Shown one piece after another: positions 1-9,437 of a stretch of DNA of 64,000 nt; position 1 is the stretch's first letter; each line of letters begins with the position of its first letter. A model generated the notes under the pieces. That model saw only the letters and a list, made by a program, of their open reading frames with translations, did not search any database and was not told where the DNA came from. The position numbers were made by a program, and so were the translations under genes. This stretch comes from Lunularia cruciata (Eukaryota > Streptophyta > Marchantiopsida > Lunulariales > Lunulariaceae): NCBI GenBank assembly GCA_948567375.1, contig OX419760.1, forward strand, positions 31,806,001-31,870,000. Direction: 5' to 3'.

Positions 1-3000
1 AGAATTTTGTGGGAGGATTGAGACCACAAATTAGAAGCAAGGTGAGATATGAGAAACCTTCTTCCAAGGTTGAAGCTATCAAGATTGCAATTCATATGGA
101 GGAGAGTTTGGAAGAGGATGAGAGTGATTTGGTGGTGAAGGAGGTTGTGCATCCTCCTCAAGGCTACAAGTATGGTGGAACTTCTGATACTTTGGTGACA
201 AGGGTTGCACCACAAGTAGTAGTTGCTCCAGTTCTTGCACCTCCACCAAAAGATCCACTCCAAACCATCACAGAACAACTTGCGGATCTCAAGATCAATG
301 TGGTGCAACTATGGGAGAAGAGAGAGGTGGATCAGAATGTAGGGAGAGGGCCTAGGAGTTATGGAAACTATCCATATAGAGGAGGCCAACCAGCCAACAA
401 TTTCAATGATAGAAATTGTTTTGGTTGTGGAGGAAGAGGCCATATCCAAAGGAATTGCCCAAATTCCACTTACCATGGAGGAAGGGGTTATGAGGGAGCC
501 AATAGAGTGAAAGAGGGAGGTAGTGAAACCCAAGTGGCTCCTGATCCCAACAAAGGTAAGGGGATAGCATCCATAGATGTGGTTGAGAGCAAGTATGAGA
601 AGGGAGAGTGCTCAAACTCCAAGGGTCTTAATTTGGAGCTTTTGGCACAAGAGAAGAAGAGAGCTCGTTTTGCAGAGGATGTTCACTCTTCTCAAGGATT
701 TACTTCAAGCAAGGATACTCCTATGTCTACTAGGAGCACTTGCACCTCAACACCATCAACAACAAAGACTCCAAGGAAGAAGTTGGGGATGGAGGACTTC
801 TTGATCTCAAAGCAACAATGGAACTACAATGTGTTGGAGGATGTTGGTAGTCACAAGGCTAACATCACAGTGGGCCAATTAATTGCTTTGAACCCTACCT
901 TGAGAAAGGAGCTTAGAGGTGGTTTGAGTTCTACAAGGAGCAAGAAGAAGAAGAAGGCAAAAGTTCCAGTATCAATGGGGGTGGTGGATGCCAAGCCAGC
1001 ACCATGGGAAGCTTGTGAATATGCCTCCAAGATTGATGTGAGAGTGAATGGTCACAACATCAAGGATGCATTGGTTGATGGAGGATCAGCAGTGAATGCC
1101 ATGTCAGAAAGGTTGATGAAGAAGTTGGGTATGATACCCTCAAGACCTTCAACATTTGTGGTGAGCATGGCAAACAAGCAACAAGTTCGACCAGTAGGGG
1201 TGATGGATAAGGTGGTAGTTTCAGTTATGGGAGTTCAAAATCTCATGACTTTCCAAGTCTTGAAGGATTCAAGCTATGCCTTACTTCTTGGGAGGCCATG
1301 GTTGAGAGCAGCACGCACAACTGATCGATGGCACAAAGGGTACTTGAGGATTGGGCCATCAAACCATAGAGTCACTGTTCCTGTGACTAACACCACCAAC
1401 ACTTCACATTCAGATACACCATCTTCTGATTATTGGGAATCAGATTCTGAAGAAGGAGCTTCAGGTGTGGACACAAGCATGGAAGAGGAGACTTCCACGG
1501 AGGAGGATGAATCTGAATCTGATTCAGATGTGTATCCTTTGTGTGCTATGGATTTTGCACCTAAGCTAGAGGTTTTGAAGGACCCAGATAAATCACCATT
1601 GACACTTGAGGAGGTAGAGAGAAGGTTATCTACCCTCAAGTATGGCCCAAATGTTACCAAGGAGGAGAAGGTGAGATTTGAGGAGATTTTCCGCAAGTTC
1701 ATCCATGTGTTTGCTTTTAGTTACAAGGATTTGAAGGAAGTCACCTTGGAGGAGCACAAGATAGAGGTAGAGTCACATGCAAGACCACTCCGCCAAAAGC
1801 AACGTCGCATTAGCCCACCAATATCTTTGGTTGTGAAGGAGGAGATTGATAAGCTCAAGGAGGCTGGATTTATCTTTGAGGAGGAGAATTCACAATGGGT
1901 GTCTCCAATTGTCATTGTGAAGAAAAAGAATGGCAAGCTTTGGGTATGTGTGGATTACAAGAAGCTCAATGCTGTTACCAAGAAGGACTACTACCCATTG
2001 CCATTCATTGATGAGATCTTGGAGGAGGTTGCAGGTCATGAGAGGTACAGTTTTGGAGATGGTTATAGTGGATATAACCAAATCAAGATTGCACCAGAGC
2101 ATCAACAACTCACCACATTCACCACACCTTGGGGAACTTACGCTTTCAAGGTCATGCCTTTTGGGCTTTGCAATGCTCCAGCCACATTCCAATGGTTCAT
2201 GAACAAGGTATTTGAACCTTTCATTGGGAAATTTGTGAGAGATTTTATTGATGACTTTTGTGTCTATGGGAGCAAGGAGGAGCACTTTGAGCACCTAATC
2301 AAAGTCTTGCAACGCTTGGATGAGGCAAATGCATCACTCTACCCAGAGAAGTGCATTTTTGGATGTGAAGAAGGTCTACTTTTGGGGCATATCATCTCCA
2401 AGGATGGAATAGCAGTTGATCTTGAGAAGGTGAGGAAAATCTCAGACCTTCCATTCCCTTCAAGCTTGACAAAGTTACGCCAATTCTTGGGGATGGTTGG
2501 GTACTATAGGAGGTTCATCTTCTCATTTTCCAACAAGGCTTATGCATTGACCATCTACATGAAGAAGGGTGTAGATTACATGGTGATTTTGGAGGACAAG
2601 GAGGCTCTCAAAGCTTTTGAGGAGCTCAAGCAATCCCTTGTTGTAGCTCCAATTCTTGCTAAACCTGATTGGAGTAAACCTTTCATCCTCTACACTGATG
2701 CTTCTAATGTAGCTATAGGATGCACTCTTAGTCAATTAGACCAAGATGGGCATGATCATCCAATAGCTTATGCTAGTAGGCAGATGGTTTCAGCAGAGAA
2801 GAACTACTCTGTCACGGAGAGAGAAGGGTTGGCAGTGATCTTTGGTCTGAAGAAGTTTAGACACTACTTGATTGGAGGGAAAGCCACCATTGTCACGGAT
2901 CACAAGGCTTTGAAGTACATCTTCAACAAGCCTAATGTTGAAGGGAGACTAGCAAGGTGGATGATACTCTTGTCTGAGTATGACTACACCATTGAAGATA

Positions 3001-4400
3001 GGCCAGGAAAGAAACATGCAAATGCTGATTTATTATCTAGAGCCTATGATCATGATGGAGATGAGCATGTGGATGATTCCTTCCCGAATGAGGAGCTCAT
3101 GACAATCTCAGTCACTCAAGAGGTTCCAATGGAGTACAAGGAGATTGTGGATTTTGTGACAAAAGGTAACTATCCAGAAGGGATGCATGCTAGGGAGAGG
3201 AAGGCCCTTGCAACAAGATCTAGACCTTACACAATGGTGGAGGATATTCTTTTTCACCAAGGAGCAGATGGTCTACTTCGAAGAGCAGTGGGTAAGGAAG
3301 AGTCTATCCTACTCATAAAGGAGTTTCATGAAGGTTTAGTATGTGGAGGACACTTTGCAGGAAAGGTGACTGCTTTCAAGATTCTAGATGTAGGTTACCA
3401 TTGGAGAGGGATTTTCAAGGATTGTCTTGATTATTGCAAAACTTGTCATGTTTGTCAAGCTTTTGCTAGAAAGTCTACATCCACTCCACCATTTAGATCA
3501 ATTCCATTGCTAGGACCTTTTGAGAAGTGGGGAATTGATTTTGTAGGTCCTCTCAATAGAACCCCAAGGAACAATCGGTACATTGTGGTAGTTACTGATT
3601 ACCTTACCAAGTGGGTTGAGGCTAGACCATTGAGGGACAAGAATGAAGATAAAGTGGGTAGATTTCTTTATGAACGCATTATCACTAGGTTTGGATGCCC
3701 TTTGGAGTTGGTTTCTGATAGAGGAGGAGAGTTTACAGGAAGCATTACTACAGCCATGCTACGACATTTCTCTATCACACATAGAGTAACTACATCCTAT
3801 AAGCCAAATTCCAATGGCTTGGCAGAGAGAACCAATCAGACCTTGTGCATGATGTTGGCCAAAGATGCAGAAATGGAGGGGGCTAAACATCATTGGGACA
3901 AGAGGATTCATGCAGTTTTGTGGGAGTATAGGACAACCATGAAAACTTCCACTGGATATTCTCCATTTCAATTGGTGTATGGTATTGAGTCTACCTTACC
4001 TATTCACTTTGATCTTCCTACCTTCCAAAGCATTCATAGGAGATTGAAGAAAGCACAAGGAGGTGATGCAGAGAAGTCAAGGAAGGATCAACTCATGGAG
4101 TTGGAAGAGGCAAGAGCAGTTGCTATGGTTCGAGTGGAGCAAGCCCAAAGGAAACAAAAGGAGAGCTATGATAAAAGGCAAGACAAGAAGAAGGTGGAGC
4201 CTTTCAAAGAAGGTGATTGGGTAATGTTGTTTGATTCCATTCGATTCAAGAGAGTGCAAAAGAAGTTTTTGCCTAAGTACTTTGGACCTTTCATAGTGGA
4301 GAAGGTGTGGGGCAATTACACCTATGATCTCAAGGAGTTGGGAGGAAGATACTTTGATAGGATTAACCATGATAAGTTGAAGATGTACCATAGAAGGTAG
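1..4400 (+). CDS. Ty3/gypsy gag-pol polyprotein, 5' end outside window
   Basis: The frame is open from the window edge to a TAG at 4398-4400 without a single stop. Residues below count from the GTG codon at 9, which is not a real start. Domains in order are a gag remnant, a CCHC zinc knuckle (Cys137 to Cys150, C-x2-C-x4-H-x4-C), an aspartic protease with DGGS at 357-360 in place of the usual DSG/DTG, a reverse transcriptase with FIDD at 746-749, RNase H with TDAS and TDHKAL motifs, and an integrase with an HHCC finger. The integrase triad is Asp1177, Asp1237, Glu1273, with 59 and 35 residues between them as expected for this family. No chromodomain follows the integrase; the protein ends about 15 residues after the GPF-type C-terminal motif. 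It copies RNA into DNA and inserts it. Lack of stops contrasts with every other retroelement here and suggests a recent copy. Confidence 0.95.
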   Translation, partial: NFVGGLRPQIRSKVRYEKPSSKVEAIKIAIHMEESLEEDESDLVVKEVVHPPQGYKYGGTSDTLVTRVAPQVVVAPVLAPPPKDPLQTITEQLADLKINVVQLWEKREVDQNVGRGPRSYGNYPYRGGQPANNFNDRNCFGCGGRGHIQRNCPNSTYHGGRGYEGANRVKEGGSETQVAPDPNKGKGIASIDVVESKYEKGECSNSKGLNLELLAQEKKRARFAEDVHSSQGFTSSKDTPMSTRSTCTSTPSTTKTPRKKLGMEDFLISKQQWNYNVLEDVGSHKANITVGQLIALNPTLRKELRGGLSSTRSKKKKKAKVPVSMGVVDAKPAPWEACEYASKIDVRVNGHNIKDALVDGGSAVNAMSERLMKKLGMIPSRPSTFVVSMANKQQVRPVGVMDKVVVSVMGVQNLMTFQVLKDSSYALLLGRPWLRAARTTDRWHKGYLRIGPSNHRVTVPVTNTTNTSHSDTPSSDYWESDSEEGASGVDTSMEEETSTEEDESESDSDVYPLCAMDFAPKLEVLKDPDKSPLTLEEVERRLSTLKYGPNVTKEEKVRFEEIFRKFIHVFAFSYKDLKEVTLEEHKIEVESHARPLRQKQRRISPPISLVVKEEIDKLKEAGFIFEEENSQWVSPIVIVKKKNGKLWVCVDYKKLNAVTKKDYYPLPFIDEILEEVAGHERYSFGDGYSGYNQIKIAPEHQQLTTFTTPWGTYAFKVMPFGLCNAPATFQWFMNKVFEPFIGKFVRDFIDDFCVYGSKEEHFEHLIKVLQRLDEANASLYPEKCIFGCEEGLLLGHIISKDGIAVDLEKVRKISDLPFPSSLTKLRQFLGMVGYYRRFIFSFSNKAYALTIYMKKGVDYMVILEDKEALKAFEELKQSLVVAPILAKPDWSKPFILYTDASNVAIGCTLSQLDQDGHDHPIAYASRQMVSAEKNYSVTEREGLAVIFGLKKFRHYLIGGKATIVTDHKALKYIFNKPNVEGRLARWMILLSEYDYTIEDRPGKKHANADLLSRAYDHDGDEHVDDSFPNEELMTISVTQEVPMEYKEIVDFVTKGNYPEGMHARERKALATRSRPYTMVEDILFHQGADGLLRRAVGKEESILLIKEFHEGLVCGGHFAGKVTAFKILDVGYHWRGIFKDCLDYCKTCHVCQAFARKSTSTPPFRSIPLLGPFEKWGIDFVGPLNRTPRNNRYIVVVTDYLTKWVEARPLRDKNEDKVGRFLYERIITRFGCPLELVSDRGGEFTGSITTAMLRHFSITHRVTTSYKPNSNGLAERTNQTLCMMLAKDAEMEGAKHHWDKRIHAVLWEYRTTMKTSTGYSPFQLVYGIESTLPIHFDLPTFQSIHRRLKKAQGGDAEKSRKDQLMELEEARAVAMVRVEQAQRKQKESYDKRQDKKKVEPFKEGDWVMLFDSIRFKRVQKKFLPKYFGPFIVEKVWGNYTYDLKELGGRYFDRINHDKLKMYHRR

Positions 4401-4438
4401 AGAGACCTTCACTTTGAGGACAAAGTGAAAACTTAGTC

Positions 4439-4448
4439 CGGGGGTAAA
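4439..4448 (+). other. Polypurine tract of the left-end Ty3 element
   Basis: A short G-rich stretch (GGGGG then TAAA) sits directly before the TGTAAC start of the LTR, where the plus-strand primer of an LTR retrotransposon belongs. It is short for a polypurine tract, so the exact limits are uncertain. Confidence 0.5.
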
Positions 4449-5127
4449 TGTAACACCCATTTGTGCATGTGTGTGGTATTGTGATATTTAACTTGGTATT
4501 ACAAGTACTTAAGAGATATTATCTATATAGAGATAAAGGATGGTTCTATATTAGTCATGGTTAGCTAAAGTTAGTCATAGCTAAGATAGATGGGACCTTA
4601 CTTTAGAGGAAGTAGAAAAGATGAGCACCACTATTTTGGATTTTAGTGTGTTGACTTGGTATTATTCCTAGGTGTTTGGCTTTGGGGAAAGAGTTGAGAA
4701 CTCTTGGGCCTGCAAGCCTTTTTGTTTTGGATTCTTCTTTAGTCCAAGGTTAGCCCATGTGAAGGAATCCTTGCTTTAGTGGTTGGGTCAAGATAAGGGG
4801 AATATGCCCATGTGAATGGATATTCCTTTCTACTTTTTGACTTTACTTGACTTTTAGTCTAGTAACTTGAGTTAATACGGTAATTAGTAACTTTGGTACG
4901 TAACTATTTCACAAGTATATAAACAAGGGGTGAGGAGGTACTCATCATCCTTTCATTTGCAACTATCTCTCTCTCATTGAGTTCTCTAGTGAGCAATGTC
5001 TTGAGTCTTGGAGTGTTAGCCTTGGAGGAGTATGATGGAGTTGGGGTTCCTTGCCTTCTTAGTCCATGGTGCGCTACCATAATAGCCATCAGAGGTTCAT
5101 CCTGAGTGAGAGACAGGCCGGCTCACA
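4449..5127 (+). repeat. 3' LTR of the left-end Ty3 element (679 bp)
   Basis: The LTR starts TGTAACACCC 48 bases after the pol stop and ends CTCACA, so it has TG...CA ends. The limits were set by comparison with a second, inverted copy at 16269-16957, which matches along its whole length. The 5' LTR lies outside the window. Immediately downstream is the internal 3' end of an unrelated chromovirus, so this element inserted into that chromovirus. Confidence 0.85.
4916..4923 (+). promoter_or_regulatory. TATA box in the LTR
   Basis: TATATAAA lies about two thirds into the LTR, the usual place for the U3 promoter of a plant LTR retrotransposon. The initiation site would be about 30 bases downstream. 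The inverted copy keeps a degraded version near 16480. Confidence 0.5.
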
Positions 5128-5404
5128 GTTCCTACCCCTCTTCCTTTTCCTCTCAAGTCCAACCTCCCCCTCTTCTTGTCCCTATCAATGATCATGAGGA
5201 GTACAAAGTTGATTGTATCATTGCATGTCGCCATATTTAACAAGGCCGTCGACAACATACGGAGTACAAGGTCCTTTGGAAAGCATATTCCTTCATGATG
5301 CCACATGGGAACCTCTTTCTCACCTCCAAAATGCACAAACGGCCATCCAAGAGTTTGAAGCTTCACTTGCAATGAGGACATCACCAACTAGCGGTGGAGG
5401 AATA
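5128..5404 (+). pseudogene. 3' end of a chromovirus pol with chromodomain, truncated
   Basis: This piece matches, in reverse complement, the last internal bases of the complete chromovirus at 23237-23530. Conceptual reading shows chromodomain-like text (EYKVLWK followed, after a one-base frame change, by DATWEPLSHL), the pattern of the C-terminal chromodomain that steers such integrases to chromatin. A TAA interrupts it. Its left edge is the end of the Ty3 LTR at 5127 and its right edge is its own LTR. The rest of this copy must lie left of the window, beyond the inserted Ty3 element. Confidence 0.75.
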
Positions 5405-5831
5405 TGTAACAATATGGAGTTTAATGACAAAGTTAGTAGGGCTAATGAAGTAGCAAATAAGACAAATTAGCCTAGAATATTCTGGAATTATCTAGGAAGC
5501 TTCTCAAGAAGCTTCTCAGTTAGCTTAGCTTGCACCTCAAGTAAGTAGCTTCTATGAGGAAACTTCTAGAAAGCTTCTAACTACCTTAGCTTGCATGCCA
5601 AGTAGATGGCTTCTAGAAGGAAGCTTCTTGAGAAGCTTCCTGGTTAACTTGGCTTGTACTCTTAGAAAGAAGCTCAAGGAAGCTTCTTGAGAAGCTTGTT
5701 AAGTACCTTGTATGCTATCTATAAATACCAAAGATGAAGCTCATGCTAGGCATTTGGAGTTTTCCTTCATTCCAGCATCCCAATGTGAGCTTCCATTCTC
5801 CTATTTCTCTCCTTGGTCTTGGTATTTTACA
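5405..5831 (+). repeat. Chromovirus 3' LTR (427 bp), plus orientation
   Basis: It starts TGTAACAATATGGAG and ends TATTTTACA, the same ends as the LTRs at 14708-15133, 22873-23236 and 28031-28439. It carries several near-palindromic AAGCTTCTCAAGAAGCTT blocks in short tandem units. Its right edge interrupts the reverse transcriptase of a minus-strand copia element, which restarts at 5832. Confidence 0.88.
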
Positions 5832-6800
5832 TTTTTCATGGATACACAAGGATCAAACACACTTTGTTTAAATCCTTGTGACCTCATGAAATCATTGAAC
5901 CATTTGTTCCATTGTCTAGGGGCTTGCTTCAATATATATATAAGGATTTTAGCAACTTGCAAACCTCTTACCTTTTCTTCACAAAGCCCATAGGTTGTCT
6001 CATGAAGATCACCGCATCTAAATTGCCATGAAGAAAACAATGACAACATCCATTTGATCTAAAATAAGACCAAAGAAAGTCACAAGTACACACAACAAGC
6101 AAATAGTGGTATACTTAGCAACTAGAGAGTAGACCTTGTTATAATCCACACCTTTTTCTTGTGTGAAGCTCTTGGCCACCAACCTGGCCTTGTAGATCTT
6201 CTTTTCTCCATCAATGGGGCTATCTTTTAGTTTGTAAACCCACTTACTGTCCACTAATTGTTGATATTTTGGAAGCTTCACTAACTCCCAAGTCTTGTTG
6301 TCAATCAATGATTGCATCTCTCTTTGCATTGTTGCATTCCACTCAAGCTTGTCTATCAAAGCTAGAGCCTCATTGTATGAAGAATGTTCTCCTTCTTCCA
6401 AGAGCAAAGCCATACCATCATCATCATCATCAAGAAAAATATCCTCATCTCCTAATGGTGTTGAATCAGCCCATTTTCCAAACTCTTAAGGAGCACAAAT
6501 AGAGCATCCAGATGTCCCCCTTGTTGATGACTCTGCTTGATCTTCTTGTGTTGATAAGTGTCAAGGTTCACCAGTCTCCTTATGCCCTTGTAATTGCTCA
6601 ATTTGAGGAACTTGCTCCCTTGTGGGAGCGCCTCCTTGTGACTCATCATGAAAACCATCAGAATTAATCTCCCCCTCAATAATATTTAGAGGAGATCTTC
6701 CCTTGTTAGTATGAGGAGCTAGAGCTTTCTCCCCTCGGTCAATGATCTAGACTCATTGAACAAAACATCTCTACTGACAATCAATTTACAAGTGAGGAGA
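5832..6800 (-). pseudogene. Copia reverse transcriptase, 5' half, interrupted
   Basis: On the minus strand the sequence reads the N-terminal part of a Ty1/copia reverse transcriptase: WELVKLP, then WVYKLK, KARLVAKSFTQEKGVDY, and further on LKQAPRQWNKWF and SQGF. These are standard landmarks of the family in the right order. The QLDV-type motif A is recognisable as LDQMDVVIVFFMAI. A run of Asp codons upstream (near 6420) belongs to the integrase-RT linker. Frame is lost near 6040 and the domain stops at 5831, where a chromovirus LTR has inserted. The YVDD motif and RNase H would lie left of the window. Confidence 0.88.
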
Positions 6801-7560
6801 TATTACAACTTGTAACCCTTCACACCACTCTGGTAGCCAAGAAAAACACATTTCTTGGAAGTAAGATCTAGCTTAGATCTAATGTCCTTGGGTATGAGAG
6901 GATATGCATTACATCCAAAGACTATCAAATGATTGTAATCTGTAGGTCATCCGTGCTTCATCTCAAATGGTGTCATGTAATGAATCGCACTAGAAGAAGA
7001 AAGATTTACTAAGTAAATTGTAGTGTTGATAGCTTCAGCCCAAAACACATGTGATAAACCTGATTGGCTCAACATACTCCTCATCCATTCCAATAATGTT
7101 TGATTGAGCCTCTCAGCAGCACCATTCTATTGTGGAGTATATACTATAGTGAGATGGCGAGTTATCCCCTCTTGTTGACAATATACCTCAAATTCTTCAA
7201 AAGTGTATTCCCTTCCATTATCTGATTGAAAAAATCCCACTTTCTTACCATTCTAAGTCTAAGCTTGGGCTTTCTACTTCTTGAAAGTAAAAAAGACCTC
7301 AGACTTCTGATGTAGGAAATAAATCCATACAAATCTCAAATAATCATCAATGAAAGATACATAGTATAGCTTTCCAGACTGTGAAGGAGTAGGGGATAGG
7401 TCCCATACATCACTATGTATATAGTCAACAATTTCTTTGTTGCTTCCCTAGTACACAATGCTCACAGAATTCTAAACTACTAGATTGTATTGTAGAAATA
7501 ATGCCTTTCTTGTAAAGAATATACATGCTCTTCTCACTAATGTGACCTAGCTTTGAATGC
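6801..7560 (-). pseudogene. Copia integrase, degenerate
   Basis: Minus-strand reading gives integrase core landmarks in order: FQSDNGREY, ERLNQTLLEWMRSML, FWAEAINTTIYL, then the C-terminal GCNAYPLIPKD and KCVFLGYQSGVKGYKL. These fit the Asp and Glu of the DDE core and the GKGY-type C-terminal motif of copia integrases. Several stops interrupt the frame, for example just before the NGAAERLNQ motif. The integrase precedes reverse transcriptase, as it does in copia but not in Ty3 elements. Confidence 0.85.
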
Positions 7561-7573
7561 CACAAGTAGTCAA

Positions 7574-7798
7574 TCATATCATGGATCTAATAGCATGAGT
7601 TTCTCCACAAATAGTATTGCACTCTAGCACATAAAGATTCTTGTGCCTATTTCTCTTCAAGATGACTTTTCTCCTAGCCATGACTTGAAGTACACCATCA
7701 ACTACTTCCCATTGATGACCATTTGTGTCTAACATGCAAAGAGATATCAAGTTCTTCCTCATATCAAGGATATTCTTGACATTAGTCAATATGCACAT
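7574..7798 (-). pseudogene. Copia protease end / GAG-pre-integrase domain
   Basis: An open minus-strand stretch reads DMRKNLISLCMLDTNGHQW, then VARRK-like text and LYVLECNT. This is the conserved block between protease and the integrase zinc finger in copia polyproteins. It lies in the expected order between gag (7945-8862) and the integrase core. Flanking sequence is broken by stops. Confidence 0.8.
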
Positions 7799-7944
7799 AA
7801 GACCATCAATAATTTAAATTTTAACAGATCCAATGCCTACAATTTGACAAGGGTGATCATTCCCCATCAAAATTAAACCATTTGATATCAAGTAAGAACT
7901 AAAGAACTCTCTTTTGTAACACATATGGTATGAACAAGCACAAT

Positions 7945-8439
7945 CTAGAATCCATTCATCTCCTCTTTTTTGAAATGAAGTGCAAAGTGCATACCTTTGG
8001 CATCATCAAGCATAGTCATCATCAAGCAAGTCATCATCTTCTTCTTCCTTGTTGTCTTTTGCCACATTTGATGAAGAAGGCTTGATTGCTTTGCCAAACA
8101 ATCTCTCTTGAGGTGACCAGCTTTGCCACACTTCCAATAAAGTATGGTCTTATGATCTTGGGATCTCCTCTTAGACCAAGATCTAGTCTTAGATCTTTGT
8201 TCCCCACCTTCTGTTTGCCTTTGATTCCTTCCACGATTCACATTCAACACTATTCTTGAAGTGGTCAAGGTTTGGGAAGGTAACATCAACTTTTGTTGAA
8301 GATCATCTATTAATAGAGCACTCACCACCTCATTGTAGGTGATGGTCTTCCTATCACAATGTAGTAACACTTGTGACAAGGATCGGTATGACATAGGGAG
8401 AGAACTCAATAAGTGGAGAGCCTTTCTCTCATCACTCAA
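7945..8439 (-). pseudogene. Copia gag, C-terminal part with zinc knuckle
   Basis: The open minus-strand stretch contains a gag retrotransposon domain (LHLLSSLPMSYRSLSQVLL) and then a nucleic-acid-binding knuckle CWKCGKAGHLKRDC with C-x2-C-x4-H-x4-C spacing. Gag packages the element RNA. An Arg/Lys-rich stretch precedes the knuckle, as usual. The frame is open for 164 codons but is cut off from the N-terminal half by stops near 8440-8590. Confidence 0.85.
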
Positions 8440-8586
8440 GTCCTCTCCAAGATTCTACAAGTCCACAACAAGATCATTGAAGGCATCAATATGATCTTGT
8501 ATCTTGGTCCCATTGTCCTTCATCTTGAAGCTCATCAGCTTCAAGGATATGTAGAGACTATTTGATAATTATTTTTGATGGTACTT

Positions 8587-8862
8587 TTATTGTAGCTCAT
8601 CAAAATTAGTAATGCAGTCCTTGTACTCACCCAATTGCTTTATGACATGTGGCCATAGATGCAAAGCCATTATGTGTACAACTATCTCTTGCATGTTGTT
8701 CCAATCATCTTCTAACACCAAATCAGTCTTGGGTCTCAACAATTTCCAAAAACCGTTGGCCTTAAGCATGCCTTTCACCTTACGCTCACACAAGAGATAA
8801 TCTGAACGTCCATCATACTTGGCAATGTCAAATTTGGCACCTCCAGTCTTCATGATTGCCAT
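8587..8862 (-). pseudogene. Copia gag N-terminus, inner copy
   Basis: This minus-strand stretch opens with an ATG and reads KFDIAKYDGRSDYLLCERK, then DDWNNMQEI, the usual N-terminal shape of copia gag (KF...FDG..F..W...M...L, then W...D..A). It is joined to the zinc-knuckle half by a short broken stretch. A near-identical copy lies just upstream in the gag direction at 8961-9215, so this region was duplicated in tandem. Confidence 0.8.
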
Positions 8863-9352
8863 TTTGCCCTGTCCGGTAAAGGTAAAAGTAAGGGTTCTCT
8901 AGAAAAAAAATTAGATCTATATCAACAGTCCTTGTGACTTTGTTCTTGTGACCCAATGCATCAATCTTGCTCCAACTTTGATGTCCTTTGCACTACAAAC
9001 AATCTGATCAAATGTAAAACCACTATGTGTTTATCTATCTCCTGCATATTGTTCCAATCATCCTCTGATACCAAATCAGTCTTGGGTCTCAACAATTTCT
9101 CAAAACCGTTGGCCTTGAGCATGCCTTTCACCTGATGCTCCCAAAAGAGATAATCTGAGCATCCATCGTACTTGGCAATGTCAAATTTGGCACCTCCAAT
9201 CTTCATGATTGCCATTTTCCCCTATTTGGTAAAGGTAAAAGTAAGGGTTCTCTAGAAAAAATTTGTTAGATCTTTATCAACAGTCCTTGTGACTTTGTTC
9301 TTGTGACTTAGTGCATCAATCTTGCTCCAACTTTGATGTCCTTTGTGCTGGG
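8647..9352. repeat. Tandem duplication of about 353 bp inside copia gag
   Basis: Landmarks such as TTGTTCCAATCATC recur at about 8695 and 9048, and GGTAAAGGTAAAAGTAAGG recurs at a similar offset. Two units cover the gag start and the leader just before it. Limits are approximate. The two units differ by scattered substitutions and small gaps, so the duplication is not recent. Confidence 0.8.
8961..9215 (-). pseudogene. Copia gag N-terminus, duplicated outer copy
   Basis: It repeats the inner copy (KFDIAKYDGCSDYLFWEHQ, DDWNNMQEI) with a handful of changes and then runs out of frame. It also repeats the leader sequence before the start codon. The Trp in FWEHQ is the family's usual residue, whereas the inner copy has Cys there, so this outer copy is the better preserved one in that motif. 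Confidence 0.8.
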
Positions 9353-9437
9353 AACAAAACCAGCTGAAAATGTCACAAATCTTCATCCCCTGATTTTGAT
9401 ACAAGACAACAAAACTGTTTATGGATTCTCCTACCAT

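Noticed and set aside
5097-5387. 96-codon minus-strand frame
   Set aside because: It is the antisense of the chromodomain end of a plus-strand chromovirus fragment.
5490-5700. Repeated AAGCTTCTCAAGAAGCTT blocks as a CRISPR-like array
   Set aside because: The blocks lie inside LTRs, are palindromic variants with no regular unique spacers, and recur in all LTRs of the family.
5712-5993. 93-codon plus-strand frame
   Set aside because: It runs across the junction between the chromovirus LTR and the inverted copia reverse transcriptase, so it is an artefact of nesting.
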